Shown piece after piece: positions 9,965-19,340 of a stretch of 64,000 nt of DNA (within the stretch, counting starts at the first letter, position 1; each line of letters begins with the position of its first letter). The notes below the pieces were generated by a model that was not told where the DNA came from, did not search any database, and worked only from the letters and a program-made list of their open reading frames with translations. Source of the stretch: Thiocapsa marina 5811 (lineage in GTDB: Bacteria > Pseudomonadota > Gammaproteobacteria > Chromatiales > Chromatiaceae). The stretch is from NCBI RefSeq assembly GCF_000223985.1, contig NZ_AFWV01000019.1, positions 23,265-87,264 of the forward strand. Direction: 5' to 3'. A program made the position numbers and the translations under genes.

Positions 9965-11329
9965 ATGCCGCTGCAATCGATCAACCCGTACAACGGCGAG
10001 ACCCTGGAGCAGATCGAGACGATCGACGAGACCGCGCTGGAGGCCGCGCTCGACGCGGCGGCGCGGGCCGCATCCGCCTGGGGCGCCCGGCCCGTCGCCG
10101 AGCGCGCGGGCCTGCTGCATGGGGTCGCCAAGCTCCTGCGCGGCCGCACCCCGAATTTGGCCCGCCTGATGTCCTTGGAGATGGGCAAGCTGATCGGCGA
10201 GGCCGAGGCCGAAATCGGCAAATGCGCGCTGGTCTGCGACTACTACGCCGAGAACGCCGAACGACTGCTCGCCGACGAGCCGATCGCCTCCGATGCCTCG
10301 CGCAGCATGGTCGTGCATCAACCGCTGGGTCCGCTGCTCGCCGTGATGCCGTGGAACTTCCCCTTCTGGCAGGCGTTCCGCTGCGCCGCACCCGCAATCG
10401 CGGCGGGTAATCCGGTCCTGCTCAAGCATGCCTCGAATGTCCCGCGCTGCGCCTTGGAGATCGAGCGACTGTTCGAGGACGCGGGCGCCCCGGACGGGGT
10501 CTTCAGCACGCTGTTGATCGACGCCCGCCGCGCGGAGGGTGTCGTCGCCGACCCGCGCGTGCGCGGCGTCAGCCTCACGGGCAGCGACGCGGCGGGACGA
10601 CGGGTCGCGTCCATCGCCGGCGAGCACCTGAAGCGAACGGTGCTCGAGCTCGGCGGCTCCGACGCCTTCGTGGTACTTGAAGATGCCGACCTCGAGGAGG
10701 CCGTCGCGACCGCCGTGCGCTCGCGGTTCATGAACGCCGGCCAGAGCTGTATCGCGGCCAAGCGATTCATCGTCGTCGATGCAATCGCCGAGACGTTCGT
10801 CGCGCGCCTGCGCACGGCAATCAAGGCGCTGGTGCCGGGCGATCCCCTGGACCCGCGGACGACCTTGGCACCGCTCGCGCGTGCGGATCTTCGCGACACG
10901 CTCCATGAGCAGGTGCTCGCGAGCCTCGACGCCGGGGCACGCCTGATCATCGGCGGACACCCCTTGGATCGCCCCGGCTGGTTCTATGCCGCGACCCTGC
11001 TCGACGCCGTCGGCCCCGGCATGCCGGCCTACGACGACGAGCTGTTCGGCCCCGTAGCGGCCGTTCTCCGTGCCGCCGACGAAAGCGAAGCGCTCAAGAT
11101 CGCCAACGACACCCGGTTCGGGCTCGGCGGCAGCGTCTGGACACGCGACAGCGCGCGCGGCGAGCGCTTTGCGCGCCGGATGGCCTGCGGATGCGCCTTC
11201 GTCAACGGTCTGGTCAAGAGCGACCCGCGCCTGCCCTTCGGCGGGATCAAGGAGTCGGGCTACGGACGCGAGCTCGGCGCGCTTGGCATCCATGAGTTCG
11301 TCAACGCCAAGACCTTGTGGATCCGCTAG
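9965..11329 (+). CDS. NAD(P)-dependent succinate-semialdehyde-type aldehyde dehydrogenase
   Basis: The ATG at 9965 follows GGAGGAGACACCCCG, a strong ribosome site, and gives 454 aa; the longer open frame upstream is not needed. Aldehyde dehydrogenase motifs run in order: the substrate/cofactor entry MPWNFPFWQAFR, KHASNVPRCALEIE, SLTGSDAAGRRV, the general-base region LELGGSDAFVVLEDAD, and the catalytic Cys in NAGQSCIAAKRFIV. Near the end lies LPFGGIKESGYGRELG. The sequence style resembles Sad/GabD-like succinate-semialdehyde dehydrogenases. Substrate is therefore a family guess, and other short-chain aldehydes are possible. It stands alone; the 362-bp gap before it (9603-9964) shows no gene. 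Confidence 0.88.
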   Translation: MPLQSINPYNGETLEQIETIDETALEAALDAAARAASAWGARPVAERAGLLHGVAKLLRGRTPNLARLMSLEMGKLIGEAEAEIGKCALVCDYYAENAERLLADEPIASDASRSMVVHQPLGPLLAVMPWNFPFWQAFRCAAPAIAAGNPVLLKHASNVPRCALEIERLFEDAGAPDGVFSTLLIDARRAEGVVADPRVRGVSLTGSDAAGRRVASIAGEHLKRTVLELGGSDAFVVLEDADLEEAVATAVRSRFMNAGQSCIAAKRFIVVDAIAETFVARLRTAIKALVPGDPLDPRTTLAPLARADLRDTLHEQVLASLDAGARLIIGGHPLDRPGWFYAATLLDAVGPGMPAYDDELFGPVAAVLRAADESEALKIANDTRFGLGGSVWTRDSARGERFARRMACGCAFVNGLVKSDPRLPFGGIKESGYGRELGALGIHEFVNAKTLWIR

Positions 11330-11702
11330 GACTGTCGAGCCTTGGAGTGCCGGCCGACTCAACACCCGTGTGCTCCCCGGGACCAACCCATGGCACGCGT
11401 CGTTGTCTCGGTATCCGCCATGGCCTATGTTTTCCACCGCCTAGGGTTTCCCGGAGCCTCTCGTGACCACCAAGCACCCCTTTCATCCCGCCTTGATGCG
11501 GCAATTGGATCGGGACGATTTGCTTGATATCGGTGCACATGGCGAGGTCTACCGATAAGGCGCACCACGCATTGAGCGGTCGGCTTCGAGGATATTCATC
11601 AGGCGTCGGAGATAGCGATCAAACCACCGGCACGAACATCCGGTTCGGCGTACGCCCGAAGTGGTCGCCGAGGCATTGTTTGTCACTCCGGCCACCGCGG
11701 CA

Positions 11703-11753
11703 CTTGGCGCAGAGCGCCACGGGCATGCGTGACACCGCTGAGCGGTGTCACGC
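11703..11753 (+). repeat. double-hairpin repeat, copy 1 (GGCGCAGAGCGCC + TGACACCGC)
   Basis: Two adjacent perfect hairpins: TGGCGC-AGA-GCGCCA at 11705-11719 and TGACACCGC-TGA-GCGGTGTCA at 11730-11750, joined by CGGGCATGCG. The same module recurs at 17611, 27085 and 27265. It lies in the 656-bp stretch 11330-11985, which otherwise holds only a 31-codon GTG-started frame at 11463-11558 that I do not recognise and a terminator for fruA. Confidence 0.8.
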
Positions 11754-11839
11754 GTTCTTTGCGGTTTGGGTGGTCGGTCTATGGGACGAGGCCTACGGCG
11801 ACACCGAGAGTGCAAGGCCAACGGGTGCAACGCCTGACC

Positions 11840-11865
11840 AAAAAAAGGCCCGGTAAGACCGGGCC
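11840..11865 (-). terminator. rho-independent terminator after fruA
   Basis: Read on the minus strand, GGCCCGG-TCTTA-CCGGGCC (11847-11865) is followed by TTTTTTT (11840-11846). It sits 120 bp beyond the fruA stop and fits the end of the fruBKA transcript. Confidence 0.85.
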
Positions 11866-11985
11866 GAAATGTCTCCCTAAGGAGGAGACGAGGAGGACTC
11901 TGGGAGCCGAGTCAGCCGTGCAGCGTTCGCTCGGGGCTTTTGCCGGGCTGGGACCGACTCGGCATCGTTCGGGTCTCGATGCCGC

Positions 11986-13797
11986 TCACTTGGCCGTCAC
12001 GCCTGCGACGAGTGAGGGCTTGGGTTCCTGAAGCGATGGCTTGAGGATGAGCAAGGCGACCGTGGTCAGAATGGTGCCGACGGCGATGGCGAGCGCGTAC
12101 AAGGCAAGGTGGCTGACGGCGTTCGGGATGGCGAGGACGAAGACGCCGCCGTGGGGTGCGCGCAGTCCGACGCTGAAGTACATGGAGAGTGCCCCGGCGG
12201 CCGCCGAGCCGAGGACGGCGGCGGGTATGACGCGCAACGGGTCCTTGGCGGCGAAGGGGATGGCGCCTTCGGTGATGAAGGAGAGCCCGAGCACGCCGGC
12301 GGCCTTGCCGGCCTCGCGCTCGGCTTGGGTGAAGCGGTTGCCGCCGACGAGGGTGGCGATGGCGATCCCGAGCGGCGGCGTCATGCCGGCGGCCATCACG
12401 GCGGCCATGGGCATGAAGCTGTCGCTGGTGAGCAGTCCGACGGCGAAGGTGTAGGCGGCCTTGTTGACCGGGCCGCCCATGTCCACGGCCATCATGCCGC
12501 CGAGGATGAGGCCGAGGATGACGGCGTTGGTGGTGCCCATGCCCTGCAGGAAGGCGGTGAGACCGTCCATGATCAGCTTCACCGGTCCGCCGACGACGTA
12601 GATCATCAGCAGGCCGACCGCGAGCGTGGAGAGCAGCGGGATGACCAGCACGGGTTTCAGCCCTTCGAAGTGCTGGGGCAGATGCACCCGGTCGCGAATC
12701 AGGAGGGCGATGTAGCCGGCAAGAAAGCCGGAGACGATGCCGCCGAGGAAGCCGGCTTCGAGGTTCATGGCGAGCATGCCGCCGACCAGTCCCGGGGTCA
12801 GACCGGGTCGGTCGGCGATCGAATAGGCGATGAAGCCGGAGAGGATCGGGATCATCAGCTTGAACGCGGCACCGCCGCCGATCTCCATCAGGGCTGCGGC
12901 CAGCGAGCCCTCGACCTTGAACGCCTCGATGCCGAAGACGAAAGAGAGCGCGATGCAGAGACCGCCCGCGACCACGATCGGCAGCATGTAGGAGACGCCG
13001 GTCAGCAGGTGTTTGTAGACGCCTTCGAGATGGCGCTTTCCGGCGCCCGATCCCGCCCCCGCGGTCGGCGCGGCAGCGACCGGCGCGGTTCCGCCGGCGA
13101 CGGTCGCCTCGGCCTTGGCGCGATCGATCAGGGCCGCAGCGCCCTTCACCGCTGCACCGACCGATGTCGTGTAAACCGGCTTGCCGGCGAACCGACCGGT
13201 GTCGACATGGGTGTCGGCGGCGATGATGACCAGGTCCGCCGCGGCGATCTGCTCGGCGCTGAGCTGGTTCTTCGCGCCTACCGAACCCTGGGTCTCGACA
13301 TCGATGCTGTCCCCGGCGGCGACCGCCGCCTTCTTCAGCGCGTCCGCGGCCATGAAGGTGTGGGCGATGCCCGTGGGGCAAGCGGTGATGGCGACGATGC
13401 GCCGGCCCGCCCGGGGCGCCGGCGCGGCTTCGGCGGTCGGTGCCTTCGGCGGTGCCGTCGCCACGTCCGAGGCGGGACTCGGAGCCAACCCCGGCACCAA
13501 CGCCAACAGCTCCTCGATGACCGCCCGGCTGTCGCGAATCGCGCGGCCGGTGGAAACCGTCAGCATCGGCTTGTCGCCGAAGGGTTCGAGCTCGACATGG
13601 ATGTCCGCGGCGATGAGCACCGCATCGGCGGCGGCGATGGTCTCCTCCGAGAGCCGATTGGTGGTGCCTTCGGCGCCGTGGATCTCGACCTGGATCTCGT
13701 GACCCATCAGGGCTGCGGTCTTCTTGATGGCCTCCGCCGCCATCAGGCTGTGGGCGATACCCGTCGGACAGGATGTCACTGCAATAAGTCTGGCCAT
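11986..13797 (-). CDS. fruA: fructose PTS EIIBC component (FruA), with duplicated IIB
   Basis: This 603-aa protein of the fructose phosphotransferase system imports fructose and delivers fructose-1-phosphate. Two IIB-type domains are visible: residues about 1-105 (ITSCPTGIAHS-like, here AVTSCPTGIAHSLMAAEA) and about 125-230 (AITACPTGIAHTFMAADAL). Each carries the Cys of the phosphorylation site, although the N-terminal one is usually degenerate (IIB-prime) in enterobacteria. A linker rich in Ala/Pro joins them. Residues about 265-590 form the IIC channel with GVSYMLPIVVAGGL, FLGGIVSGFLAGY and EGAIPFAAKDPLRVIP. It ends the minus-strand order fruB-fruK-fruA. A 194-bp repeat element fills most of the gap to fruK, so fruA may be partly uncoupled from the upstream genes. 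Confidence 0.95.
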   Translation of the reverse strand: MARLIAVTSCPTGIAHSLMAAEAIKKTAALMGHEIQVEIHGAEGTTNRLSEETIAAADAVLIAADIHVELEPFGDKPMLTVSTGRAIRDSRAVIEELLALVPGLAPSPASDVATAPPKAPTAEAAPAPRAGRRIVAITACPTGIAHTFMAADALKKAAVAAGDSIDVETQGSVGAKNQLSAEQIAAADLVIIAADTHVDTGRFAGKPVYTTSVGAAVKGAAALIDRAKAEATVAGGTAPVAAAPTAGAGSGAGKRHLEGVYKHLLTGVSYMLPIVVAGGLCIALSFVFGIEAFKVEGSLAAALMEIGGGAAFKLMIPILSGFIAYSIADRPGLTPGLVGGMLAMNLEAGFLGGIVSGFLAGYIALLIRDRVHLPQHFEGLKPVLVIPLLSTLAVGLLMIYVVGGPVKLIMDGLTAFLQGMGTTNAVILGLILGGMMAVDMGGPVNKAAYTFAVGLLTSDSFMPMAAVMAAGMTPPLGIAIATLVGGNRFTQAEREAGKAAGVLGLSFITEGAIPFAAKDPLRVIPAAVLGSAAAGALSMYFSVGLRAPHGGVFVLAIPNAVSHLALYALAIAVGTILTTVALLILKPSLQEPKPSLVAGVTAK

Positions 13798-13848
13798 GGT
13801 GTGCTCCGGAATCTGGTGGTCGGCTTGCGTGGCTCGGCCTGGAAGGAC

Positions 13849-14042
13849 TTAAACCGCGCCCGGCGCGATGTGCGTCGTTTGCTGGATTGGTTTGGGCGCG
13901 CCGCCTCCGACAATTGCCGGAGCCGGAGCGGCTTAAGGTATTAAAAAATATATAATTCTAAAGCGCGTCCCCGCTAAGGGCCGTGGATACACCAAACGTC
14001 GAGCTCACTCGAAAGTGAGCATCTCGCTCTGGACGCGGTTTA
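13849..14042. repeat. 194-bp composite palindromic repeat, copy 1
   Basis: The element starts TTAAACCGCGCC and ends GGACGCGGTTTA. It has two units: a first unit of about 90 bp closing with GGAGCCGGAGCGGCTTAAGG, an AT-rich linker (TATTAAAAAATATATAATTC), and a second unit beginning AAAGCGCGTCCCCGCTAA. The second unit carries CACTCGAAAGTGAG and ends in GGACGCGGTTTA. Copy 2 (40456-40649) has the same length and order. The last three bases (14040-14042) are the fruK stop codon on the minus strand. Confidence 0.85.
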
Positions 14043-14996
14043 GGCGACGGCGTCGAGTGCGCTCACCTGCACGCGGGCGGCGAAGGATTCGACGACCTCG
14101 GCGCCGGGCAGATTAGGACCCAGCTCGCAGAGTGCGCCGAGCGAAAAGGCGGTCGCCAGGCGCGCGCGTCCGGCCAGGTCCAGGCCGTGCAGCGTGCCGA
14201 CGACGAGCCCGGCCACCATGGCATCGCCCGCACCGACGGTGCTTTTGACCTTGACGGCCGGCGGTGTCGCGAAGACCGCCCCGTCGCGCTCGACAAAGAG
14301 TGCACCGGCGGCGCCCATCGAGACGGCAACCAGACCCACACCCTGCTCGACCAGCGATCGGGCGGCCGCCAGCACCTCGGCACGGCCCTTCAGCGGCCGG
14401 CCGACCAGCTCGCTCAGCTCCTCGATGTTCGGCTTGATGATGTCCGGGCCGCGGCCGACGGCCTCGGCAAAGGGGGCACCGCTCGCGTCGAGCACGACCT
14501 GCTTGCCGCGTGCCTTGAGACGCGTGACCAGCTCCGCGTAGATCGTCGCATGCACCCCGGCCGGGACGCTGCCCGAGAGCACGAACCAGTCGGTGTCCGC
14601 ACAGAGGCTGTCGATCGTCTCGGTCAGACGCAGCAGATCATCCGGGTGCGGCTCCAGGCCGGGAAAGTTGATGTCGGTGACCTGGTCCAGGATGGGGTCG
14701 ACGATCTTGACGTTGACGCGGGTGCGTCCGGGCAACCGTACGAAGCGGTCCTCGATCCCCTTGCGGGCAAAGAGCGCGACAAAGGGCTCGGCGTTGGCGG
14801 CGCCGAGCAGCCCCGTCGCAGCAACCCGCGGGCCGAAATCGGCCAGGAAGGAGGCGACGTTGACCCCTTTGCCGCCGGCATCCGACTGCTCCTGCTCGAC
14901 GCGGTTGACGCGTCCGGCGGTGAACTCCGGCACCCGCGCGGTCTGGTCGATGGCCGGGTTCAGGCTGAGCGTGGCGATCTTGGTGCTGTTGGTCAT
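14040..14996 (-). CDS. fruK: 1-phosphofructokinase (FruK)
   Basis: This PfkB-family kinase converts fructose-1-phosphate made by FruA/FruB to fructose-1,6-bisphosphate. The start MTNSTKIATLSLNPAIDQTA matches the family N-terminus and gives 318 aa. An ATG five codons earlier (15009-15011) overlaps the fruB stop (TGATG) and would add METRT; either start allows translational coupling. Substrate-site DAGGKGVNVA, the KPNIEELSELVGRPL segment and the C-terminal PfkB signature VGAGDAMVAGLVVG with the catalytic Asp are present. Its stop codon is formed by the end of a dispersed repeat (14040-14042), so the 3' end has been reshaped by that element. Confidence 0.94.
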   Translation of the reverse strand: MTNSTKIATLSLNPAIDQTARVPEFTAGRVNRVEQEQSDAGGKGVNVASFLADFGPRVAATGLLGAANAEPFVALFARKGIEDRFVRLPGRTRVNVKIVDPILDQVTDINFPGLEPHPDDLLRLTETIDSLCADTDWFVLSGSVPAGVHATIYAELVTRLKARGKQVVLDASGAPFAEAVGRGPDIIKPNIEELSELVGRPLKGRAEVLAAARSLVEQGVGLVAVSMGAAGALFVERDGAVFATPPAVKVKSTVGAGDAMVAGLVVGTLHGLDLAGRARLATAFSLGALCELGPNLPGAEVVESFAARVQVSALDAVA

Positions 14997-15010
14997 GGTC
15001 CGGGTCTCCA

Positions 15011-17476
15011 TCAGCGCAGTCCGCGCACGGCGGCGGAGGTGGGGCAGGCCAGGGCGCGTCGGGCAAGGGCACGCGCCTGCTCCATCGAGAGGCCGCGGAT
15101 CTGCGCCTTGACCGCCGCGATGCTCGGGATGCTCACCGAGAGCTCGCGCACGCCAAGACCGGTCAGGATGACCACGCCGCGCGGGTCGCCGGCGATGCCG
15201 CCGCAGACCCCGACCCAGATCCCGGCCTTGTCGGCGGCGCGCACGGTCGCATCGATCATGCGAAGTACGGCCGGATGCAGACCGTCGGCTTGACGCGACA
15301 GCAGCGGGTGCATCCGGTCCACCGCCAAGCAATACTGGGTGAGATCGTTGGAGCCGATCGAGAAGAAGTCCGCCTCGGCGGCCAGCTCCTCGGCCATCAT
15401 TACCGCGGAGGGGACCTCGATCATGATGCCGATCTCGACCGGATCAGCGCCGAGCTCCAGACGGACCTCCTCGGTCAGGGACTTGGCGCGCTTGAGCTCC
15501 TCCAGGGTCGAGATCATGGGGTACATGATGCGTACCGGGCCATGCGCAGCGGCGCGGAAGATGGCCCGCAGCTGGGTGCGGAACAGCTCGGGGCGGTTCA
15601 GACAGAGCCGGATGCCGCGCTCGCCGAGGAAGGGGTTCTCCTCCGCCGGCATGGACATGTAGGGCACGGCCTTGTCGCCGCCGATGTCCAGGGTGCGGAT
15701 GATGATGGGCAGGCCGTTCAAGGCGCGGACCATCTCGGTGTAGGCCGCGGCCTGCTCGTCCTCGCTCGGGGCCTGATCGCGACCCAGGAAGAGGAACTCG
15801 GTGCGCAGCAGGCCGACGCCCTCCCCGCCCGCCTCAACCGCTCGACCGGCCTCCGCGGGTGCGGCGATGTTGGCAACCACCTCGATGCGTGCCCCGTCGG
15901 TCGTGATGGCGGGCTGGTAGCAGGCGCGACGTTCGGCCTCGCGCTGGGTCGCCAAGTCGGCGCGCGCACGCTCGGCGTTGGCCCGATCCGCGTCGGTCGG
16001 GATCAGCACCAGGGTGCCGCTGTTGCCGTCCAACACGATCGGGCTGCCGTCGGCGATGTCGAGCACCGAGTCACCGGCACCGACCACGGCCGGGATGCCG
16101 AGTGAGCGGGCGATGATGGCGGTGTGGGAGGTCGGCCCGCCGGCGGCGGTGCAGATACCAAGCACCAGGGCCGGATCCAGACGGGCGGTATCGGACGGGC
16201 TCAGGTCGTCGGCGATGAGGATCACCGGCGTATCCGGCAGGTTCGGCTCGTCCTCGATGCGCTCCGCCAGCATGCGCAGCACGCGCCGACCCACGTCGCG
16301 CAGGTCCAGTGCGCGGGCGGCGAGGAGCGCGTCCTGCTGCGCGGCCAGAGTCTTGGCCTGCTCGCCGATACTCTGCTCCCAGGCATAGCCGGCGGAGCGC
16401 GCGTCCTCGCGAATCAGCGCCTTGGCACGGTCGATCAGACCCTGATCCGCCAGGAACTCGGCATGGGCGCGGAAGATGGCGGCCTTGCCGGCGCCTGCGC
16501 GGGCCTTGACCTCCTCGTAGAGCTCGGCTAGCTCGCGTTTCGCGGCCTCGATAGCGCGCTCCAGACGTGTCAGCTCGGCGGCGGGATCTCGGGCGGTCGC
16601 AGCCACCACGATCTTGCCGCGTTGATATTGCCGGACCGGGCCAAGCGCCAACCCGGGCGAAGCGGCCACGGCGGCGACACTCGGGCCTTCCCAGTCGATC
16701 CGGGGCAGATCGGCGGTGCCGGCCGCGCCTGCGGTCTCCTCTTCTTCCTCCAGCCCCGTGTCGATGGCCTCGCGCAGCGCGGCGAGCGCGGCATCCGCGT
16801 CGGCGCCCTCGGCCATGACGCGGATGGTCGCGCCGGACTCGATCCCGAGGTTCAGGAGCGCGATCAGGCTCTTGGCGTCCCCCGCACGGTCGCCGTGACG
16901 CACCCGAATGGTCGCGCCGAAGCCCTTGGCGATATCGACCAGTGCCGTCGCCGGACGCGCATGCAGGCCATGCGGGGAGGTGATGACGGCATCGAAGTGA
17001 TTCGGAAGATCATCCGGCAGCGGTTCCGTCGTCGGTGCGCCCGGGGCGGTTCCGCTCGATAGCCGTTGCGCGATATCCGCCGGGCTGGTGGTTCGGGCGA
17101 GCCGTGCGGCCTCGGCCGCGTCGCCGAGGACATCGGTCAGGTTGGTCAGGATCTGGAGATGCTCGTCGGACTTGGCCGCGATGCCGACCACCAGATGCAC
17201 GCGGTCGCCCGGATTCCACTCAACGCCCTCCGGCACCTGCAGCACGGCGACGCCGGTCTTCTTGATCATCCCGCGGTCCTTGGGCACGCCATGAGGGATG
17301 GCGATGCCGTTGCCGAGAAAGGTGTTGGCCACGCGCTCACGCGCCAGCAGGCTGTCGATATAGCCCGGCTCGATGTAACCCGCATCGACCAGGATCCGGC
17401 CGACCTGACGGATGGCGTCGGTCTTGTCGATTGCGGTGGCGCCGAGACGCACCGCGGAGAGGTCTAAAGAGATCAT
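15011..17476 (-). CDS. fruB: multiphosphoryl transfer protein FruB (EIIA-HPr-EI fusion)
   Basis: One 821-aa polypeptide carries the whole soluble PTS relay for fructose. Residues 1-145 are EIIA-Fru with the phospho-His at 62 (GIAIPHGV). Residues about 158-245 are HPr, with phospho-His near 172 (PHGLHARPA) and the regulatory-loop region KSLIALLNLG. Residues about 265-821 are Enzyme I, with phospho-His in GGPTSHTAIIARSLGIPAVVG, GVGLLRTEFLFLGRD, and the PEP-site FFSIGSNDLTQYCLA and GVCGGIAGD. This fused layout fits bacteria with a fructose-only PTS. It is first of the fru operon. I looked for a Cra/FruR-type operator in the 455-bp upstream gap and did not find a convincing one. Confidence 0.95.
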   Translation of the reverse strand: MISLDLSAVRLGATAIDKTDAIRQVGRILVDAGYIEPGYIDSLLARERVANTFLGNGIAIPHGVPKDRGMIKKTGVAVLQVPEGVEWNPGDRVHLVVGIAAKSDEHLQILTNLTDVLGDAAEAARLARTTSPADIAQRLSSGTAPGAPTTEPLPDDLPNHFDAVITSPHGLHARPATALVDIAKGFGATIRVRHGDRAGDAKSLIALLNLGIESGATIRVMAEGADADAALAALREAIDTGLEEEEETAGAAGTADLPRIDWEGPSVAAVAASPGLALGPVRQYQRGKIVVAATARDPAAELTRLERAIEAAKRELAELYEEVKARAGAGKAAIFRAHAEFLADQGLIDRAKALIREDARSAGYAWEQSIGEQAKTLAAQQDALLAARALDLRDVGRRVLRMLAERIEDEPNLPDTPVILIADDLSPSDTARLDPALVLGICTAAGGPTSHTAIIARSLGIPAVVGAGDSVLDIADGSPIVLDGNSGTLVLIPTDADRANAERARADLATQREAERRACYQPAITTDGARIEVVANIAAPAEAGRAVEAGGEGVGLLRTEFLFLGRDQAPSEDEQAAAYTEMVRALNGLPIIIRTLDIGGDKAVPYMSMPAEENPFLGERGIRLCLNRPELFRTQLRAIFRAAAHGPVRIMYPMISTLEELKRAKSLTEEVRLELGADPVEIGIMIEVPSAVMMAEELAAEADFFSIGSNDLTQYCLAVDRMHPLLSRQADGLHPAVLRMIDATVRAADKAGIWVGVCGGIAGDPRGVVILTGLGVRELSVSIPSIAAVKAQIRGLSMEQARALARRALACPTSAAVRGLR

Positions 17477-17610
17477 GTCGGTCCTCCTCAGTGTTGTTTT
17501 AGGAGCCGGCTGCCACCTGCCTCCTGCGTTCTGGCTCCAGCCTCATGGTCGAGTCCTTTCGGGAGATCGGAAACCGATCAGAGCCGGAGGCCGGCGGCTT
17601 TCAAGAACTC

Positions 17611-17660
17611 GTGACATCCGCTCCGCGGTGTCACGCATGCCCCTGGCGCTCTGCGCCAAG
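17611..17660 (-). repeat. double-hairpin repeat, copy 2
   Basis: Inverse orientation of the 11703 module: GTGACATCCGC-TCC-GCGGTGTCAC (first hairpin with one mismatch) followed by CGCATGCCCC and TGGCGC-TCT-GCGCCA. It lies between fruB and oprB (17477-17931), a gap with two repeats and no gene. Confidence 0.75.
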
Positions 17661-17757
17661 TGCCGCCGTGCCCCGAGTGACGAACGAGGCCGTCGGATCT
17701 TTTGCCGGCGGTCGGGCCTCGCTCGTCGGTCCGGCCAAAGCACATTTAGTGCGGTTC

Positions 17758-17837
17758 CCGGGATAGTCGAGTTGGACTCGACCCCGCTGGCCGTCAGGAC
17801 CGAGTAAGAAGACGACTGCAAGTCGTCGATCCCGGGC
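17758..17837. repeat. CCCGGGAT-bounded repeat, copy 1
   Basis: An 80-bp unit with inverted ends CCCGGGAT / ATCCCGGG and two internal hairpins (CGAGTTGGACTCG; CGACTGCAAGTCG). A related unit in the same orientation lies at 21734-21810, just after the vapC stop. Confidence 0.7.
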
Positions 17838-17931
17838 TTTCGCCGCTTCGCGACGATCGCCTGTTTCGCTTCCGGGCGGGGACCAACGCGGCTGAAGGCT
17901 GATAGCTGACGGCTGATCGCTGACAGCCGAC

Positions 17932-19233
17932 CTATAGCGAAACCCCGAACTGCATCCCGATCACCGTCGCATCCGGTATATCGCCCGTCCCGCCCGGCTG
18001 AACGATGTACTGAATATCGGGCTGGATATAGGCGAATTTGGTCAGCTGGATGCGATAGCCCAGCTCCAAGACCCATTCGTAGTCCGGGTCACCGTTGCCG
18101 AGTGATTCCTGCTCGGCGGCATAGTCATCGCTCAGCTTGCCGAAGGTGGTACCGAAGATGAGGCGGTCTTGATGACGGCCGGCGAAGGGGCCGACATACT
18201 GGGCGCCGAAGCTGGTCTGGAATGGGACAAGCGCCGGCTGCTGCTGGTTGGTATAGGCAAGTGTGCCGAAGAGATAAAGCCCTTGATCGGAGCCTGCGCG
18301 CTCCTGTGTGACCTGCTGATCCAGTTGGGCGTAATAGCGGATGAAGGTATCCGTGGTGGAGTCCGAATTAAAATCGGGCATGTCGAAATAGACGTTGTTC
18401 AGACCCAGACCGAAGTGACCGGGCTTGGAGCCCCAGCGCCAATCCCATTCCAGCTGTGCCATGATCGACACACCGTCGCTGGAGCGAAAAGTGAAATCCG
18501 TACCGTGCAGATCTGGATCCCACATCTTCTCCGTCAGCTGGTAGACGCCGATCTTGGCTCGGAAGTCGTCGGTCGGTGCGTATTGGAAGCGCGTGCCCCA
18601 AACGGCGAACGGATAGGATGTCATGACGCCGTCGAGCAGCACGGCCCGGATCTGGCCGTTGAAGCTGTTGGAGAGGTAATATCCGTAAAATGGCGATCCG
18701 GCGAAATCGTCTGTCGCCGTAATGCGGCCGAACTTGAGGGCGTACTGTCCGTCGGCCCAAGTCTTTTCCAGGCTGAGGTTGTAGAGAAAATAGGTTTGGC
18801 CGCCGACGAGCTGCATGACGCTGTAGATGCCGCCTACGTCCTCGTCGATACTCGCGCCGGCCCGGTCGATGCCGCTGAGATTGAAGGTCCAGCCGTTCAA
18901 ACCGGCCGCTTTGCCCAGATCGACCGTCATCCCCATGTAGAGATCGCCGGCCAAGGCCGTGCCCTGCTGGATGCCACCGCCGACGTTGCTCGCGACGATG
19001 GCGTTGTAGTAGGCAAAAAAGTCGAAGCCGTTGGCCGCGAGCTCGGTGCGCTTGCCGCCCCAATCGCCGGTGAGATAGTCGCCGTTCAACCAACCGCCCG
19101 AGGCGTCCGAAGGGCTACTCGGCGGCAGAGGTACTTCGTCTCCCACGTTGCCGTCTTCGGCCAGCGCCGCATTGGCTGCGATGATGGCGATCGTCAGGGC
19201 TGCGAGACCTACACGGGTGTTGGTGGTATTCAT
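17932..19233 (-). CDS. oprB: OprB-type carbohydrate-selective porin
   Basis: This 433-aa outer-membrane protein has a clear Sec signal peptide (residues about 1-25, ...ANAALAEDG). The mature part holds the family start WLNGDYLTGDWGGKRTELAANG, followed by beta-barrel strands with alternating aromatic residues, GIDRAGASIDEDVGGIYSVMQLVGG, and a typical porin finish, DIQYIVQPGGTGDIPDATVIGMQFGVSL, with hydrophobic C-terminal residues. OprB porins admit sugars through the outer membrane. It is divergent, across 107 bp, from a sugar-type binding protein and lies next to the fructose PTS genes, so fructose or another sugar is the probable substrate (inference). Confidence 0.88.
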   Translation of the reverse strand: MNTTNTRVGLAALTIAIIAANAALAEDGNVGDEVPLPPSSPSDASGGWLNGDYLTGDWGGKRTELAANGFDFFAYYNAIVASNVGGGIQQGTALAGDLYMGMTVDLGKAAGLNGWTFNLSGIDRAGASIDEDVGGIYSVMQLVGGQTYFLYNLSLEKTWADGQYALKFGRITATDDFAGSPFYGYYLSNSFNGQIRAVLLDGVMTSYPFAVWGTRFQYAPTDDFRAKIGVYQLTEKMWDPDLHGTDFTFRSSDGVSIMAQLEWDWRWGSKPGHFGLGLNNVYFDMPDFNSDSTTDTFIRYYAQLDQQVTQERAGSDQGLYLFGTLAYTNQQQPALVPFQTSFGAQYVGPFAGRHQDRLIFGTTFGKLSDDYAAEQESLGNGDPDYEWVLELGYRIQLTKFAYIQPDIQYIVQPGGTGDIPDATVIGMQFGVSL

Positions 19234-19340
19234 CTTTGTCCTCTCGTAGGGTCGGGGTTCGTCATCGACGGGGCCGTCCGATACGCTTCGATCGAGCGCT
19301 TGGCCTGCGACGTATCACAACCCTGCGGGATGAACGAACG

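Noticed and set aside
11463..11558. 31-codon GTG-started frame
   Set aside because: Too short and unrecognised to be called a gene; mentioned only as content of the gap.
12109..13944. Long plus-strand open frame (611 codons) opposite fruA
   Set aside because: It mirrors the fruA coding frame in GC-rich DNA, is rich in Gly/Asp/Arg/His, has no domain and no ribosome site. Similar antisense frames opposite the H+-ATPase (5707-7341), the aldehyde dehydrogenase (9587-11437), the NasS-like gene (36154-37632), nirB (37763-39982) and nasA (40836-43073) were dropped for the same reason.
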